Shown here: positions 56,360 through 64,000 of the stretch, piece by piece
Position numbering within the stretch: position 1 is the first letter of the stretch
How the letters are laid out: each line of letters opens with the position of its first letter
From: an uncultured Lachnospiraceae bacterium
Lineage (GTDB): Bacteria > Bacillota > Clostridia > Lachnospirales > Lachnospiraceae
Direction of reading: 5' to 3'
Length of the DNA: 64,000 nucleotides
Assembly: GCA_947648875.1 (NCBI GenBank)
Contig: CANSPM010000012.1
Coordinates: 22,514 to 86,513 of the forward strand
Notes under the pieces: generated by a model
The model's input: only the letters and a program-made list of their open reading frames with translations
Database searches by the model: none
Told to the model about the DNA's origin: nothing
Program-made: the position numbers and the translations under genes

Positions 56360-56578
56360 ATGCTGGCATTATCCAGAAAAAAAAATGAGGCGATCATTGT
56401 CAATAACAACATAGAGATCACAATACTGGAGGTCAAGGGCGATCAGGTCAAAATAGGTGTCACAGCCCCCAAGGAAGTGCCCATTTACCGCAAGGAAGTC
56501 TATGCCCAGATTCAGGAGGCTAATCAGGAGGCGGCTACCGCTGAGGGAATGGCAGCATTGAAGGATTTGCTTGTTTAA
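56360..56578 (+). CDS. csrA: Carbon storage regulator CsrA
   Basis: 'MLALSRKKNEAIIVNNNIEITILEVKGDQVKIGVTAPKEVPIYRKEVYAQIQEAN'; start ATG 56360. Confidence 0.96.
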   Translation: MLALSRKKNEAIIVNNNIEITILEVKGDQVKIGVTAPKEVPIYRKEVYAQIQEANQEAATAEGMAALKDLLV

Positions 56579-56719
56579 ATCCATGGGTGATTTATGTTAT
56601 TTCCATCTTTTTTATTAAACAAACTAATTTTTTTAATTGCCGAATCCGATAAGAAATATAAGAAGACAATAGGTGTCGTATAAGGATGACGACATGCAGA
56701 GACACATGGAGGTGTAGTT

Positions 56720-57157
56720 ATGGCAATTGAACCATTAGGAAGTATCATGAGTGTACAGGCTCAGAGTGTGAGCACATCCAAGCCTGTGGCGCAGACCAAG
56801 GCGCCAAGCGTGGAGAACCAGAGCAATACGTCTCAGGAGGCGGCTCAGGTGGATACCACGGTAAATGTAGTGGCGGAGGGGCAGAGCAAAGGCAATGCCG
56901 GCGGCAACAGCAGTGAGCAGCAGAAGCAGCAGCCCACTAACGAGCAGATCAAGCGCGCGGTGGAGCAGATGAACAAGAACATGATGTCTCACTCCGAGGC
57001 CGTGTTTGGCATGCATGAGGGGACCAACCGTGTGACCATCAAGATTGTTGACAAGGACACCAAGGAGGTTCTGAAAGAGTTTCCGCCGGAGAAGACATTG
57101 GATATGATTGCCAAGGTGTGGGAGATGGCAGGCATCCTGGTGGACGAGAGAAGATAG
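56720..57157 (+). CDS. flaG: FlaG family protein
   Basis: 'HEGTNRVTIKIVDKDTKEVLKEFPPEKTLDMIAKVWEMAGILVDERR'. Confidence 0.85.
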   Translation: MAIEPLGSIMSVQAQSVSTSKPVAQTKAPSVENQSNTSQEAAQVDTTVNVVAEGQSKGNAGGNSSEQQKQQPTNEQIKRAVEQMNKNMMSHSEAVFGMHEGTNRVTIKIVDKDTKEVLKEFPPEKTLDMIAKVWEMAGILVDERR

Positions 57158-57169
57158 GAGGAGACAGAT

Positions 57170-59296
57170 ATGGCAATGAGACTTTCCGGACTGATGTCCG
57201 GCATGGATACAGAAAGCATTATACAGCAGTTGGTGGAGGCCAAGAAAACCAAGGTGGATAAGTCCAAAAAGGCCCAGACCAAGTTAAGCTGGAAGCAGGA
57301 CGCATGGAAAGCGCTGAATACCAAGCTCAAGAATCTACAGTCCAAGTATCTGAGCAACATGCGTTTTACGGACGCTTACAGCAAGAAGACCACCAAGGTT
57401 TCCAACCCCAACGCGGTCAGTGTGATCACCGGTGAGGATGCGGTTAATGGCGTGCAGTCTCTGGAGATCAGTCAGCTCGCTAAGACGGGCTATCTGACGG
57501 GCGGTGTTATAAAGGCTGCTGACGGCGGCAAACTGACGGCCATGTCCAAACTCAGCGATCTGGGTATAACTGCTTCGGGCTCCTTCAATGTGAGTACGAA
57601 CGGTCAGTCGGTGGATATTCAGGTGGATGGGAATACCACGATCTCAGACGTGCTGACACAGTTGAAGAAAGTGGGTCTGAATGCCAATTTTGACGAGCAC
57701 AACCAGAGATTTTTTGTGAGTGCCAAGGATTCCGGCGCAGAGAGTGACTTTAGTCTCACGGCCGTGGATCAGGGCGGTTTTAATGCGTTAAAAGCGCTGG
57801 GATTGCAGGAGTCTTTCAGTACAGATCCGGATAAGGCAGGCGCTACCCAGAAGGAATATGAGGCATATTCCAAATATTATGTGGTGGGTGATCGGGCGGC
57901 TACCCTTGCGAATATGCAGTCTATGATCGACAAGGATGTACAATCCAGGACAGACAGCTATTTGGCAAAATACAAGGAATTGGTAAATACCAAGGCCGAT
58001 GCGCAGAAAAAGATTGATGAGATAAACAAGAAATATGCGGATGCCGGTAAAACGCTGAAGACTGCGGATGAATATAAGGCGGATCTGGAAGCCAAGAACC
58101 AGGAGATTGCTGCCAAGGAAGAAGCGATCAAAGCGGAAACCGACCCAGACAAGAAGAGGGCATTGGAGGAGGAGTTGGTCGATCTGAAGAAAGAGGCCAA
58201 CGAGATCACGCAGGAAAAGTATGATGTGGAGATGCTGGCGGCACACGAGAGCACCAAGAACAGTGCTGATGCGGCTATGGCCGATATAAAGCAGTATGTA
58301 GACATTACGGAGAGTACTGTGGATGGTGAGACGGTTTACAGCGCAACGGCAACGGCCAAATTGGTGCAGGAAACGGAAGACCGTTTCTACAATAAAGCGG
58401 AGTTTGCCTATACCGTTATGAATGATTCCAGTCTTCAGACCGGCGGCGCCACCAAGACCAACGGTCAGGACGCGGTCATCAAATTGAATGGTGCCGAGTT
58501 TACCAGCAAGGACAATACTTTTAAAATTAATGGCTTGACATTCACCGCTCTCAATGAGACCTCGGCGGGTGAGCAGATTACCGTGACTACCCAGCAGGAT
58601 ACCGATGGGATTTACGACATGGTCAAAAACTTCTTAAAGGAGTACAACGCCATCATTAATGAGATGGATAAATTGTACAATGCGGATTCTGCCAAGGGTT
58701 ATGAGCCTCTGACCACCGAGGAGAAGGATGCTCTGTCTGAGTCTGAGGTAGAGGAGTACGAGAAGAAAATCAAGGATGCTCTGCTGAGAAGAGATGAGAA
58801 TTTAAGCAGTGTCAGTTCATCGTTGAAGGCTGTCATGTCCGGTGGGATAGAGATCGGTGGCAAGACCATGTATCTCCATGACTTTGGCATTGAGACACTG
58901 GGATATTTTGAAGCTGCGGACAATGAGAGGAATGCTTATCATATTGCAGGTGATCCGGATGATGCCAATACTTCCGGTAATCCGGATGTACTGAAGGGAA
59001 TGATCGCCAATGATCCGAATACAGTGATCAGCTTCTTTACCAAATTGTCTCAGAATATGTATGACAAGATGAGCGAGATGTCCAAGTCTGTAGAGGGATA
59101 TCGCAGCTTCGGCAGCTTTTATGACGATAAGAAGATGAAATCTGATTATGACGATTATACATCTAAGATCAAGGATCAGGAGAAGAAGCTGAACGACTAC
59201 GAGGACAAATGGTACAAGAAGTTTGCCGCAATGGAGACTGCCCTGGCCAAGATGCAGAGCAGCGCAAGCGCAGTTACTTCCCTGTTAGGAGGCTGA
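57170..59296 (+). CDS. fliD: Flagellar cap protein FliD
   Basis: 'MRLSGLMSGMDTESIIQQLVEAKKTKVDKSKKAQTKLSWKQDAWKALNTKL'. Confidence 0.92.
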   Translation: MAMRLSGLMSGMDTESIIQQLVEAKKTKVDKSKKAQTKLSWKQDAWKALNTKLKNLQSKYLSNMRFTDAYSKKTTKVSNPNAVSVITGEDAVNGVQSLEISQLAKTGYLTGGVIKAADGGKLTAMSKLSDLGITASGSFNVSTNGQSVDIQVDGNTTISDVLTQLKKVGLNANFDEHNQRFFVSAKDSGAESDFSLTAVDQGGFNALKALGLQESFSTDPDKAGATQKEYEAYSKYYVVGDRAATLANMQSMIDKDVQSRTDSYLAKYKELVNTKADAQKKIDEINKKYADAGKTLKTADEYKADLEAKNQEIAAKEEAIKAETDPDKKRALEEELVDLKKEANEITQEKYDVEMLAAHESTKNSADAAMADIKQYVDITESTVDGETVYSATATAKLVQETEDRFYNKAEFAYTVMNDSSLQTGGATKTNGQDAVIKLNGAEFTSKDNTFKINGLTFTALNETSAGEQITVTTQQDTDGIYDMVKNFLKEYNAIINEMDKLYNADSAKGYEPLTTEEKDALSESEVEEYEKKIKDALLRRDENLSSVSSSLKAVMSGGIEIGGKTMYLHDFGIETLGYFEAADNERNAYHIAGDPDDANTSGNPDVLKGMIANDPNTVISFFTKLSQNMYDKMSEMSKSVEGYRSFGSFYDDKKMKSDYDDYTSKIKDQEKKLNDYEDKWYKKFAAMETALAKMQSSASAVTSLLGG

Positions 59297-59300
59297 TAAC

Positions 59301-59687
59301 ATGGCAATGCCCGATGCATACGCGCAATATAACAACAGCAAGATACTCACGGCATCTCCGGCAGAATTGACCCTGATGTTATATGAAGGGGCCATCAAGT
59401 TCTGTAATATCGCTATTGTGGCTATAGAACAGAAGGATGTGCCCAAAGCACATACCAATATCATAAAAGTTCAAAGGATAATAGATTATCTGCGTCAGAC
59501 GCTGGATATGAAGTATCCGGTGGCGCAGGACTTTGAGAACATCTACGTTTATCTGTCACAGCGTCTGGTGGAGGCCAACTTTAAGAAGGAAAAGGAGATT
59601 CTGGAGGAGGTCAATGGGCATCTGCGCTCTGTCCGGGATACCTGGAAAGAGGTTATGCGGATCAATCAGGCGAAAGGGGCTAACTAA
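59301..59687 (+). CDS. fliS: Flagellar export chaperone FliS
   Basis: 'YAQYNNSKILTASPAELTLMLYEGAIKFCNIAIVAI'. Confidence 0.94.
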   Translation: MAMPDAYAQYNNSKILTASPAELTLMLYEGAIKFCNIAIVAIEQKDVPKAHTNIIKVQRIIDYLRQTLDMKYPVAQDFENIYVYLSQRLVEANFKKEKEILEEVNGHLRSVRDTWKEVMRINQAKGAN

Positions 59688-60163
59688 TGGAGAGCCAGTT
59701 AAGTATATTGCAGGAGAGCCTGGCGGCAAAATGCCAGGTGCTTCTGGAGATCCAGGAGTATAACAGGAAGCAGGAAGCAGTTTTTATGGCGGATGAAGTG
59801 GATATGTCCCTTTTTGACGAAGCCATAGAAGAAAAAGAGCGTCTGATTCAAAAGCTGAATATCCTGGACGATGGTTTTGAGGTCATGTATGAGAAACTGG
59901 AAAAGGAGTTGCAGGGGAACCGGGAGAAATATGCGGGGCAGATTCGAATACTACAGCAACAGGTTAAGCAGATTACAGATTTAGGCATTTCCATACAGGC
60001 TCAGGAAGCCCGAAATAAGGCCTTGATTGAGAATTACTTTTCCAGGGAGAGAGCAAATGTGCATAAGAACCTTCAAAACTCTGCCAGGGCTTATAAGTTC
60101 TATAAGAGTATGTCCGGATTAAATTCCGCAAGCAATCAGTCGTCTTACGACAGCAAGCAATAA
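59687..60163 (+). CDS. FliT-like / flagellar protein of unknown function
   Basis: 158 aa helical ORF directly following fliS. Confidence 0.55.
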   Translation: MESQLSILQESLAAKCQVLLEIQEYNRKQEAVFMADEVDMSLFDEAIEEKERLIQKLNILDDGFEVMYEKLEKELQGNREKYAGQIRILQQQVKQITDLGISIQAQEARNKALIENYFSRERANVHKNLQNSARAYKFYKSMSGLNSASNQSSYDSKQ

Positions 60164-60173
60164 TTGAACGTGA

Positions 60174-60205
60174 AAAACTGCTACGTCGAATGGCGTAGCA
60201 GTTTT
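60174..60205 (+). terminator. Rho-independent (possibly bidirectional) terminator of the flagellar operon
   Basis: AAAACTGCTACG-tcgaatgg-CGTAGCAGTTTT. Confidence 0.9.
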
Positions 60206-60247
60206 GTTCATAATAACAGAATCCTGATCTGATTTGGAATCGGTTGT

Positions 60248-61168
60248 TTAACACAGTTCCTGCGTCAAAGCGGTGATGGCCGCTTTAAATTTCTCTTCAG
60301 TTTCTACAGAATGTTCTTCCAGATATCCTATGATGTAATCCAGCCGATTGACGGGTACTCTGGCTGTGACCAGCCTGGCAAGTACATGTTGTAATTGCCC
60401 CAGACTTACCTGCTGAGGAACTACCCCCTCCACTGCGGCGGGGTAGCGTCTGCGCACGATATCCACCAGGTCCGCCGTAATCTGTCGGTTTAGTATTCGA
60501 TCATAATATTGCAGGATGACATCCGCCAGATGGGTCACAATGCAGTCCATGGCAGAAAATTCCACGCATCCCTCCGGCACCCCATTTTGTTTCTCCAGCC
60601 ATTCGCCCTGGGGCCAGGCTAAACGCCATTCACTTACGGGCAATCGGTTTGCCTGTACATAAAAGTATTTGGGATATTCCGAATCATTTTGGGCTACCGT
60701 TTCGCGACCGTGGAGCAGAATACGATATTCTTTTTCCCCCAGAGTGATATTGTCTCGAAGCTGAATGACAGGTATTATTATCCCCATCTGATCGCCCAGC
60801 CTCATGCGCATATCGTGAATCAGAGCATAATTGTTGTGGCTTTCCTCCAGCAACATATTTACCAGTCCTCTGCCCACCTCCAGAACCAGGACGGATTTCT
60901 GAATGACATTTTCAATCTCGGTCTGTCGCTGCACCGATTCCAAATTTTGCTGGGAGATGGGGGAAGGCTGATGGTTCAGCAGGTAATCTGTGGTGCAGTC
61001 CATCAGCTGGGCAATGGAGCGAATCATCTCGGCGTCGGGCAGGCTTGTGCCATTTTCCCATTTGGACACGGCCTGGGGGGTGACTCCCAGGCGTTCGGCA
61101 ATCTTTTGCTGCGTGTAACCCAGATCTTGGCGTAGTCTTATAAATCGTTCCGCAAATTCGACAAGCAT
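60248..61168 (-). CDS. XRE family transcriptional regulator
   Basis: 'RLRQDLGYTQQKIAERLGVTPQAVSKWENGTSLPDAEMI'; start at 61168 with AAGGAGGA RBS. Confidence 0.85.
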   Translation of the reverse strand: MLVEFAERFIRLRQDLGYTQQKIAERLGVTPQAVSKWENGTSLPDAEMIRSIAQLMDCTTDYLLNHQPSPISQQNLESVQRQTEIENVIQKSVLVLEVGRGLVNMLLEESHNNYALIHDMRMRLGDQMGIIIPVIQLRDNITLGEKEYRILLHGRETVAQNDSEYPKYFYVQANRLPVSEWRLAWPQGEWLEKQNGVPEGCVEFSAMDCIVTHLADVILQYYDRILNRQITADLVDIVRRRYPAAVEGVVPQQVSLGQLQHVLARLVTARVPVNRLDYIIGYLEEHSVETEEKFKAAITALTQELC

Positions 61169-61305
61169 GCGTGAGTCCTCCTTATTTAAAGCGATTAGGT
61201 TCTTGTCAGAACTAGCATAGCATAAAAAGAAAAATTCTACAACCAACTGTTGATAGAATAGGGATACAACTGTACGTTGTGTGTCATGCTTATGCAGGGC
61301 GGTTC

Positions 61306-61335
61306 TTGACAGTTACATTCTCTTCGCCGTATAGT
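61306..61335 (+). promoter_or_regulatory. Sigma-A promoter divergent from the XRE gene
   Basis: TTGACA, 18-bp spacer, TATAGT. Confidence 0.6.
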
Positions 61336-61432
61336 ATATATAATCAGAGGCGGTATAAGAACTTCATGGATGGGAAAGGTACAGAGAAGGCAGTAGGGGC
61401 CAGGCGGCAACGAAAATATGTATTTGGAGGAC

Positions 61433-62272
61433 ATGCGGATGGATATGGAAGAAGATGACTTGGAGGAAAAGGGCAGGGAACCTCATGGGTGGGTAAGTGG
61501 ATCCCTTTTCTGGTGGCAGCTGTTCTTATCGCGGTAATTCTGCTGATAATGGATGTGGCAAGCAGAGACCGGGAGGACGATAACAGTTCTACAGAAAGCG
61601 GCGGCAGGGAAGAGGAAGCAAATCACAGCGTTTCAGCCGCCCAGTTGGAGCAGCCTGCCGGGAATTTCCCAGCCGGTGGATGTGAATGTGGCGTATTTTG
61701 GTTACGAGGGCGCGGCAGACGCGGTTAACGGGCAAACTCCGGACCAGGCTTTTGCGGATGTGGAAGCCTTGATGCGTTTTGCGGAAACGGATGAGACGGT
61801 GACCGCCAAAGAGGCCGCCAATCTGCGGGATATTCCCAGTCAGGGAAAGGACAGCACGGTGCTGTGGACACTGCAAAACGGAGAGACAGCCCGGCGTACA
61901 GGCGTAAGTGACAGTGGCTGGTCAAGGCTGATCTATCAGGACAGGGTCTGCTATGCGGTGACAAATCTGCTGACTACGGATTTATCCTTTTCCGTGGCAG
62001 AGCCGAAGGTCATACCGGAGCCGGAAGGCGATGGGATCAAGACTGTGTTTACGGATTGCTCCGAACTGATGACAGCCAAGATTGAAACCAATCTGCGGGC
62101 ATTACCCGGCGTGACCAACCCGGAAGCGGTGGTAGTTGCGACAATCCGCTATGGAGATGTGGTGGCGCGCACAGGTGTCAACCCGGAGGTGGGATGGTCG
62201 CGGGTGGAATACGCAGGACAAGTGCTGTACTGTGTCAGCAGTTATCTGACACCGGCTCCGGCGCAGGAATAA
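61433..62272 (+). pseudogene. Membrane-anchored SH3-domain protein, reading frame interrupted
   Basis: Start with RBS at 61433 (MRMDMEEDDLEEKGREPHG), TM segment GKWIPFLVAAVLIAVILLIMDV in another frame (61489-), SH3-like repeats back in the first frame (to 62272). Confidence 0.55.
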
Positions 62273-62293
62273 AGGAGGGGAAGGCGAGATAAA

Positions 62294-62770
62294 ATGGCCA
62301 GGAATTTGACTACATTATGCTATATAGAGAGGGACAATGCCTATTTGATGCTGCACCGGGTGAAGAAGAAATCGGATATCAATAAGGATAAATGGATTGG
62401 TGTGGGCGGGCACTTTGAAGAGGGGGAGTCCCCGGAGGAGTGTCTGCTGCGGGAGGTGGAGGAGGAGACAGGGCTGACGTTGACGGAGTATCGACTGCGG
62501 GGAGTGATTACCTTTGTGACGGACACCTGTCCCACGGAGTATATGTTTTTGTATACAGCAAGTGGTTTTGCGGGAAATATGCATAGCTGTGACGAGGGGG
62601 ATCTGGAGTGGGTCCCCAAAGACAGAGTGGAGGGGCTGCCCATCTGGGAAGGAGACAAGATTTTTTTCCGGCTGCTCGGAGAGGAACGGGATTTTTTCTC
62701 TCTGAAACTGCGGTATGAGGGAGATACGCTGATGGAAGCTGTTCTGGATGGGAAGGAGAAGCCGGTATAA
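62294..62770 (+). CDS. NUDIX hydrolase
   Basis: 'GVGGHFEEGESPEECLLREVEEETGL' Nudix box. Confidence 0.93.
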   Translation: MARNLTTLCYIERDNAYLMLHRVKKKSDINKDKWIGVGGHFEEGESPEECLLREVEEETGLTLTEYRLRGVITFVTDTCPTEYMFLYTASGFAGNMHSCDEGDLEWVPKDRVEGLPIWEGDKIFFRLLGEERDFFSLKLRYEGDTLMEAVLDGKEKPV

Positions 62771-62843
62771 ACGAGAAGGTTTCAAAGAATGGGAGGATGT
62801 GGAGATGCTGGGAAGATTTTTTTGCAATTGTTTGGAAAAACAC

Positions 62844-62874
62844 TTGACCTTCCACCAGGTGGAAGCTGTATAAA
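62844..62874 (+). promoter_or_regulatory. MerR-type promoter with 19-bp spacer and operator palindrome
   Basis: TTGACC (62844-62849), 19-bp spacer containing CTTCCACC-A-GGTGGAAG (62849-62865), TATAAA (62869-62874). Confidence 0.85.
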
Positions 62875-62923
62875 GAGGTTACCAGACAGAAAGAAAGGAC
62901 TTTTGGAGAGGAACAAAACCGCG

Positions 62924-63565
62924 ATGAAGATCAAACAGGTGGAGGAGCTGGTGGATATCACACGAAAAAATATCCGTTTTTATGAGGAACAGGGTCTGCT
63001 TAACGTGGGACGTTCGGAAAACGGATATCGAGAGTATGGGATGGAAGATGTGAAGCGTCTGAAGCAAATTCGGTTGCTTCGCAGGTTGTCCGTACCCATT
63101 GAGGACATCCGACAGCTTTTTCATGGGATGTATACGCTGGAGGATGTTTTGGAGCGACAGCAGGTACAGCTGGAGCGTCAGAAGGAGAGCATCCACAGGA
63201 CACAGCTGTACTGCAGGCAGCTGCTGGAGGAAAAAATCCGCCTGGAGACGTTGGATGTGGACGGCTGTCTGGAACAGATGGATAAGCTGGAGCAGGAGGG
63301 AGCGATGTTTATGGACGAGACGCGCAGGGATATCCATAAGAAGAAACAAAGAGGAGCAATAGCGGGCGCCGGGATAATGCTGTTTCTGACAGTGGCGCCG
63401 GTGGGTATTATTTTAAGGGTCAACAGGTCGGCGGCCATACCCCAATGGATGATTGTGTTTTTCCTGGGAGTGACAGCGGTAATGTGTGTCGGCATGGTAG
63501 CAGCCCTGGTGAGCAGGATCAGGGAAATTAAAGGAGGAGAAGAGGATGAAGCTTCTAAGTATTGA
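62924..63565 (+). CDS. MerR family regulator with C-terminal TM segments
   Basis: 'MKIKQVEELVDITRKNIRFYEEQGLLNVGRSENGYREYGMEDVKRLKQI'; hydrophobic C-terminus. Confidence 0.85.
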   Translation: MKIKQVEELVDITRKNIRFYEEQGLLNVGRSENGYREYGMEDVKRLKQIRLLRRLSVPIEDIRQLFHGMYTLEDVLERQQVQLERQKESIHRTQLYCRQLLEEKIRLETLDVDGCLEQMDKLEQEGAMFMDETRRDIHKKKQRGAIAGAGIMLFLTVAPVGIILRVNRSAAIPQWMIVFFLGVTAVMCVGMVAALVSRIREIKGGEEDEASKY

Positions 63566-63857
63566 TTATATTCCGGGACAGGAAATTGAGGCTCTGGGGA
63601 TGGTAAAGGGGACGGTGGTACAGACGAAAAATATTGGCAGGGATTTTATGGCCGGTATGAAAACATTGGTGGGCGGAGAGATCGTGGGTTACACCGAGAT
63701 GTTGAACGAAGCCCGGCAGATTGCCGTGAAACGTATGGTGGATGAGGCAAAAGAGCTGGGGGCGGACGCCATTATCGGCATTATGTACGGCTCATCCCAG
63801 GTTATGGCCGGCGCGGCGGAGGTTATCGCCTATGGCACTGCCGTAAAGTACAAATAG
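63546..63857 (+). CDS. YbjQ/UPF0145 family protein
   Basis: 'VKGTVVQTKNIGRDFMAGMKTLVGGEIVGYTEMLNEARQIAVKRMVDEAKELGADAIIGIMYGSS'. Confidence 0.85.
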   Translation: MKLLSIDYIPGQEIEALGMVKGTVVQTKNIGRDFMAGMKTLVGGEIVGYTEMLNEARQIAVKRMVDEAKELGADAIIGIMYGSSQVMAGAAEVIAYGTAVKYK

Positions 63858-63868
63858 TGAATGAGGAA

Positions 63869-64000
63869 CAGCACCTGGGAGAGTGATTTGCAGAAAAATG
63901 CGGAACTGTAAAACAGAATATTTCTGGAAATCACACTGCTGCATGGCAGGACGCCTAAAGCAGCCTGCTATGCAGCACCTGGGAGAGTGATTTGCAGAAA
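63869..64000. repeat. Direct repeat pair at window end
   Basis: CAGCACCTGGGAGAGTGATTTGCAGAAA at 63869-63896 and 63973-64000 (104-bp period, second copy truncated by window end). Confidence 0.85.

Noticed and set aside
1-64000. CRISPR arrays, tRNA and rRNA genes, integrase or transposase genes
   Set aside because: None could be supported from the sequence; no regularly spaced repeat array, cloverleaf/CCA ends or recombinase motifs were seen. An island integrase may lie outside the window.

Overview
The window looks like a Lachnospiraceae/Clostridia-type chromosome segment with two parts. (1) Bases 1 to ~20.96 kb: an AT-richer, all-plus-strand defence island. It encodes a complete DNA phosphorothioation (PT) cassette in the order dndB-dndC-dndD-dndE-dndA, followed by an HNH-type protein and a small SAM methyltransferase. 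Upstream are six overlapping genes: an AddB-like protein with a Cas4/AddB-type Cys tetrad, an SNF2-type helicase, a RecQ-type helicase, a ~260 aa protein, a large P-loop ATPase and a coiled-coil protein. No DndF/G/H restriction genes are visible. The upstream block looks more like the helicase/ATPase modules of Dpd (DpdE-H-like) or PbeABCD-type systems. This possible chimeric PT defence system is the main candidate for novelty. (2) ~21 kb to 64 kb: GC-richer sequence with lrgAB, glycerate kinase, a DUF305 protein, a TerY-P-like triad (PIN-kinase, vWA, PP2C) preceded by an XRE-PIN protein, a PPIase lipoprotein, a WYL-like/SF1 helicase/nuclease fusion, RecQ, a heterodimeric ABC exporter, a hybrid histidine kinase, DUF342 and HD-GYP proteins, a flagellar late-gene block (flgM-flgN-flgK-flgK-flgL-fliW-csrA-flaG-fliD-fliS), and XRE, SH3, NUDIX, MerR and YbjQ genes. 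A non-gene signal is apparent depletion of CTGCAG: Leu-Gln is repeatedly written with the rare codon pair CTA-CAG. All assignments come from reading motifs by eye; no database search was run.
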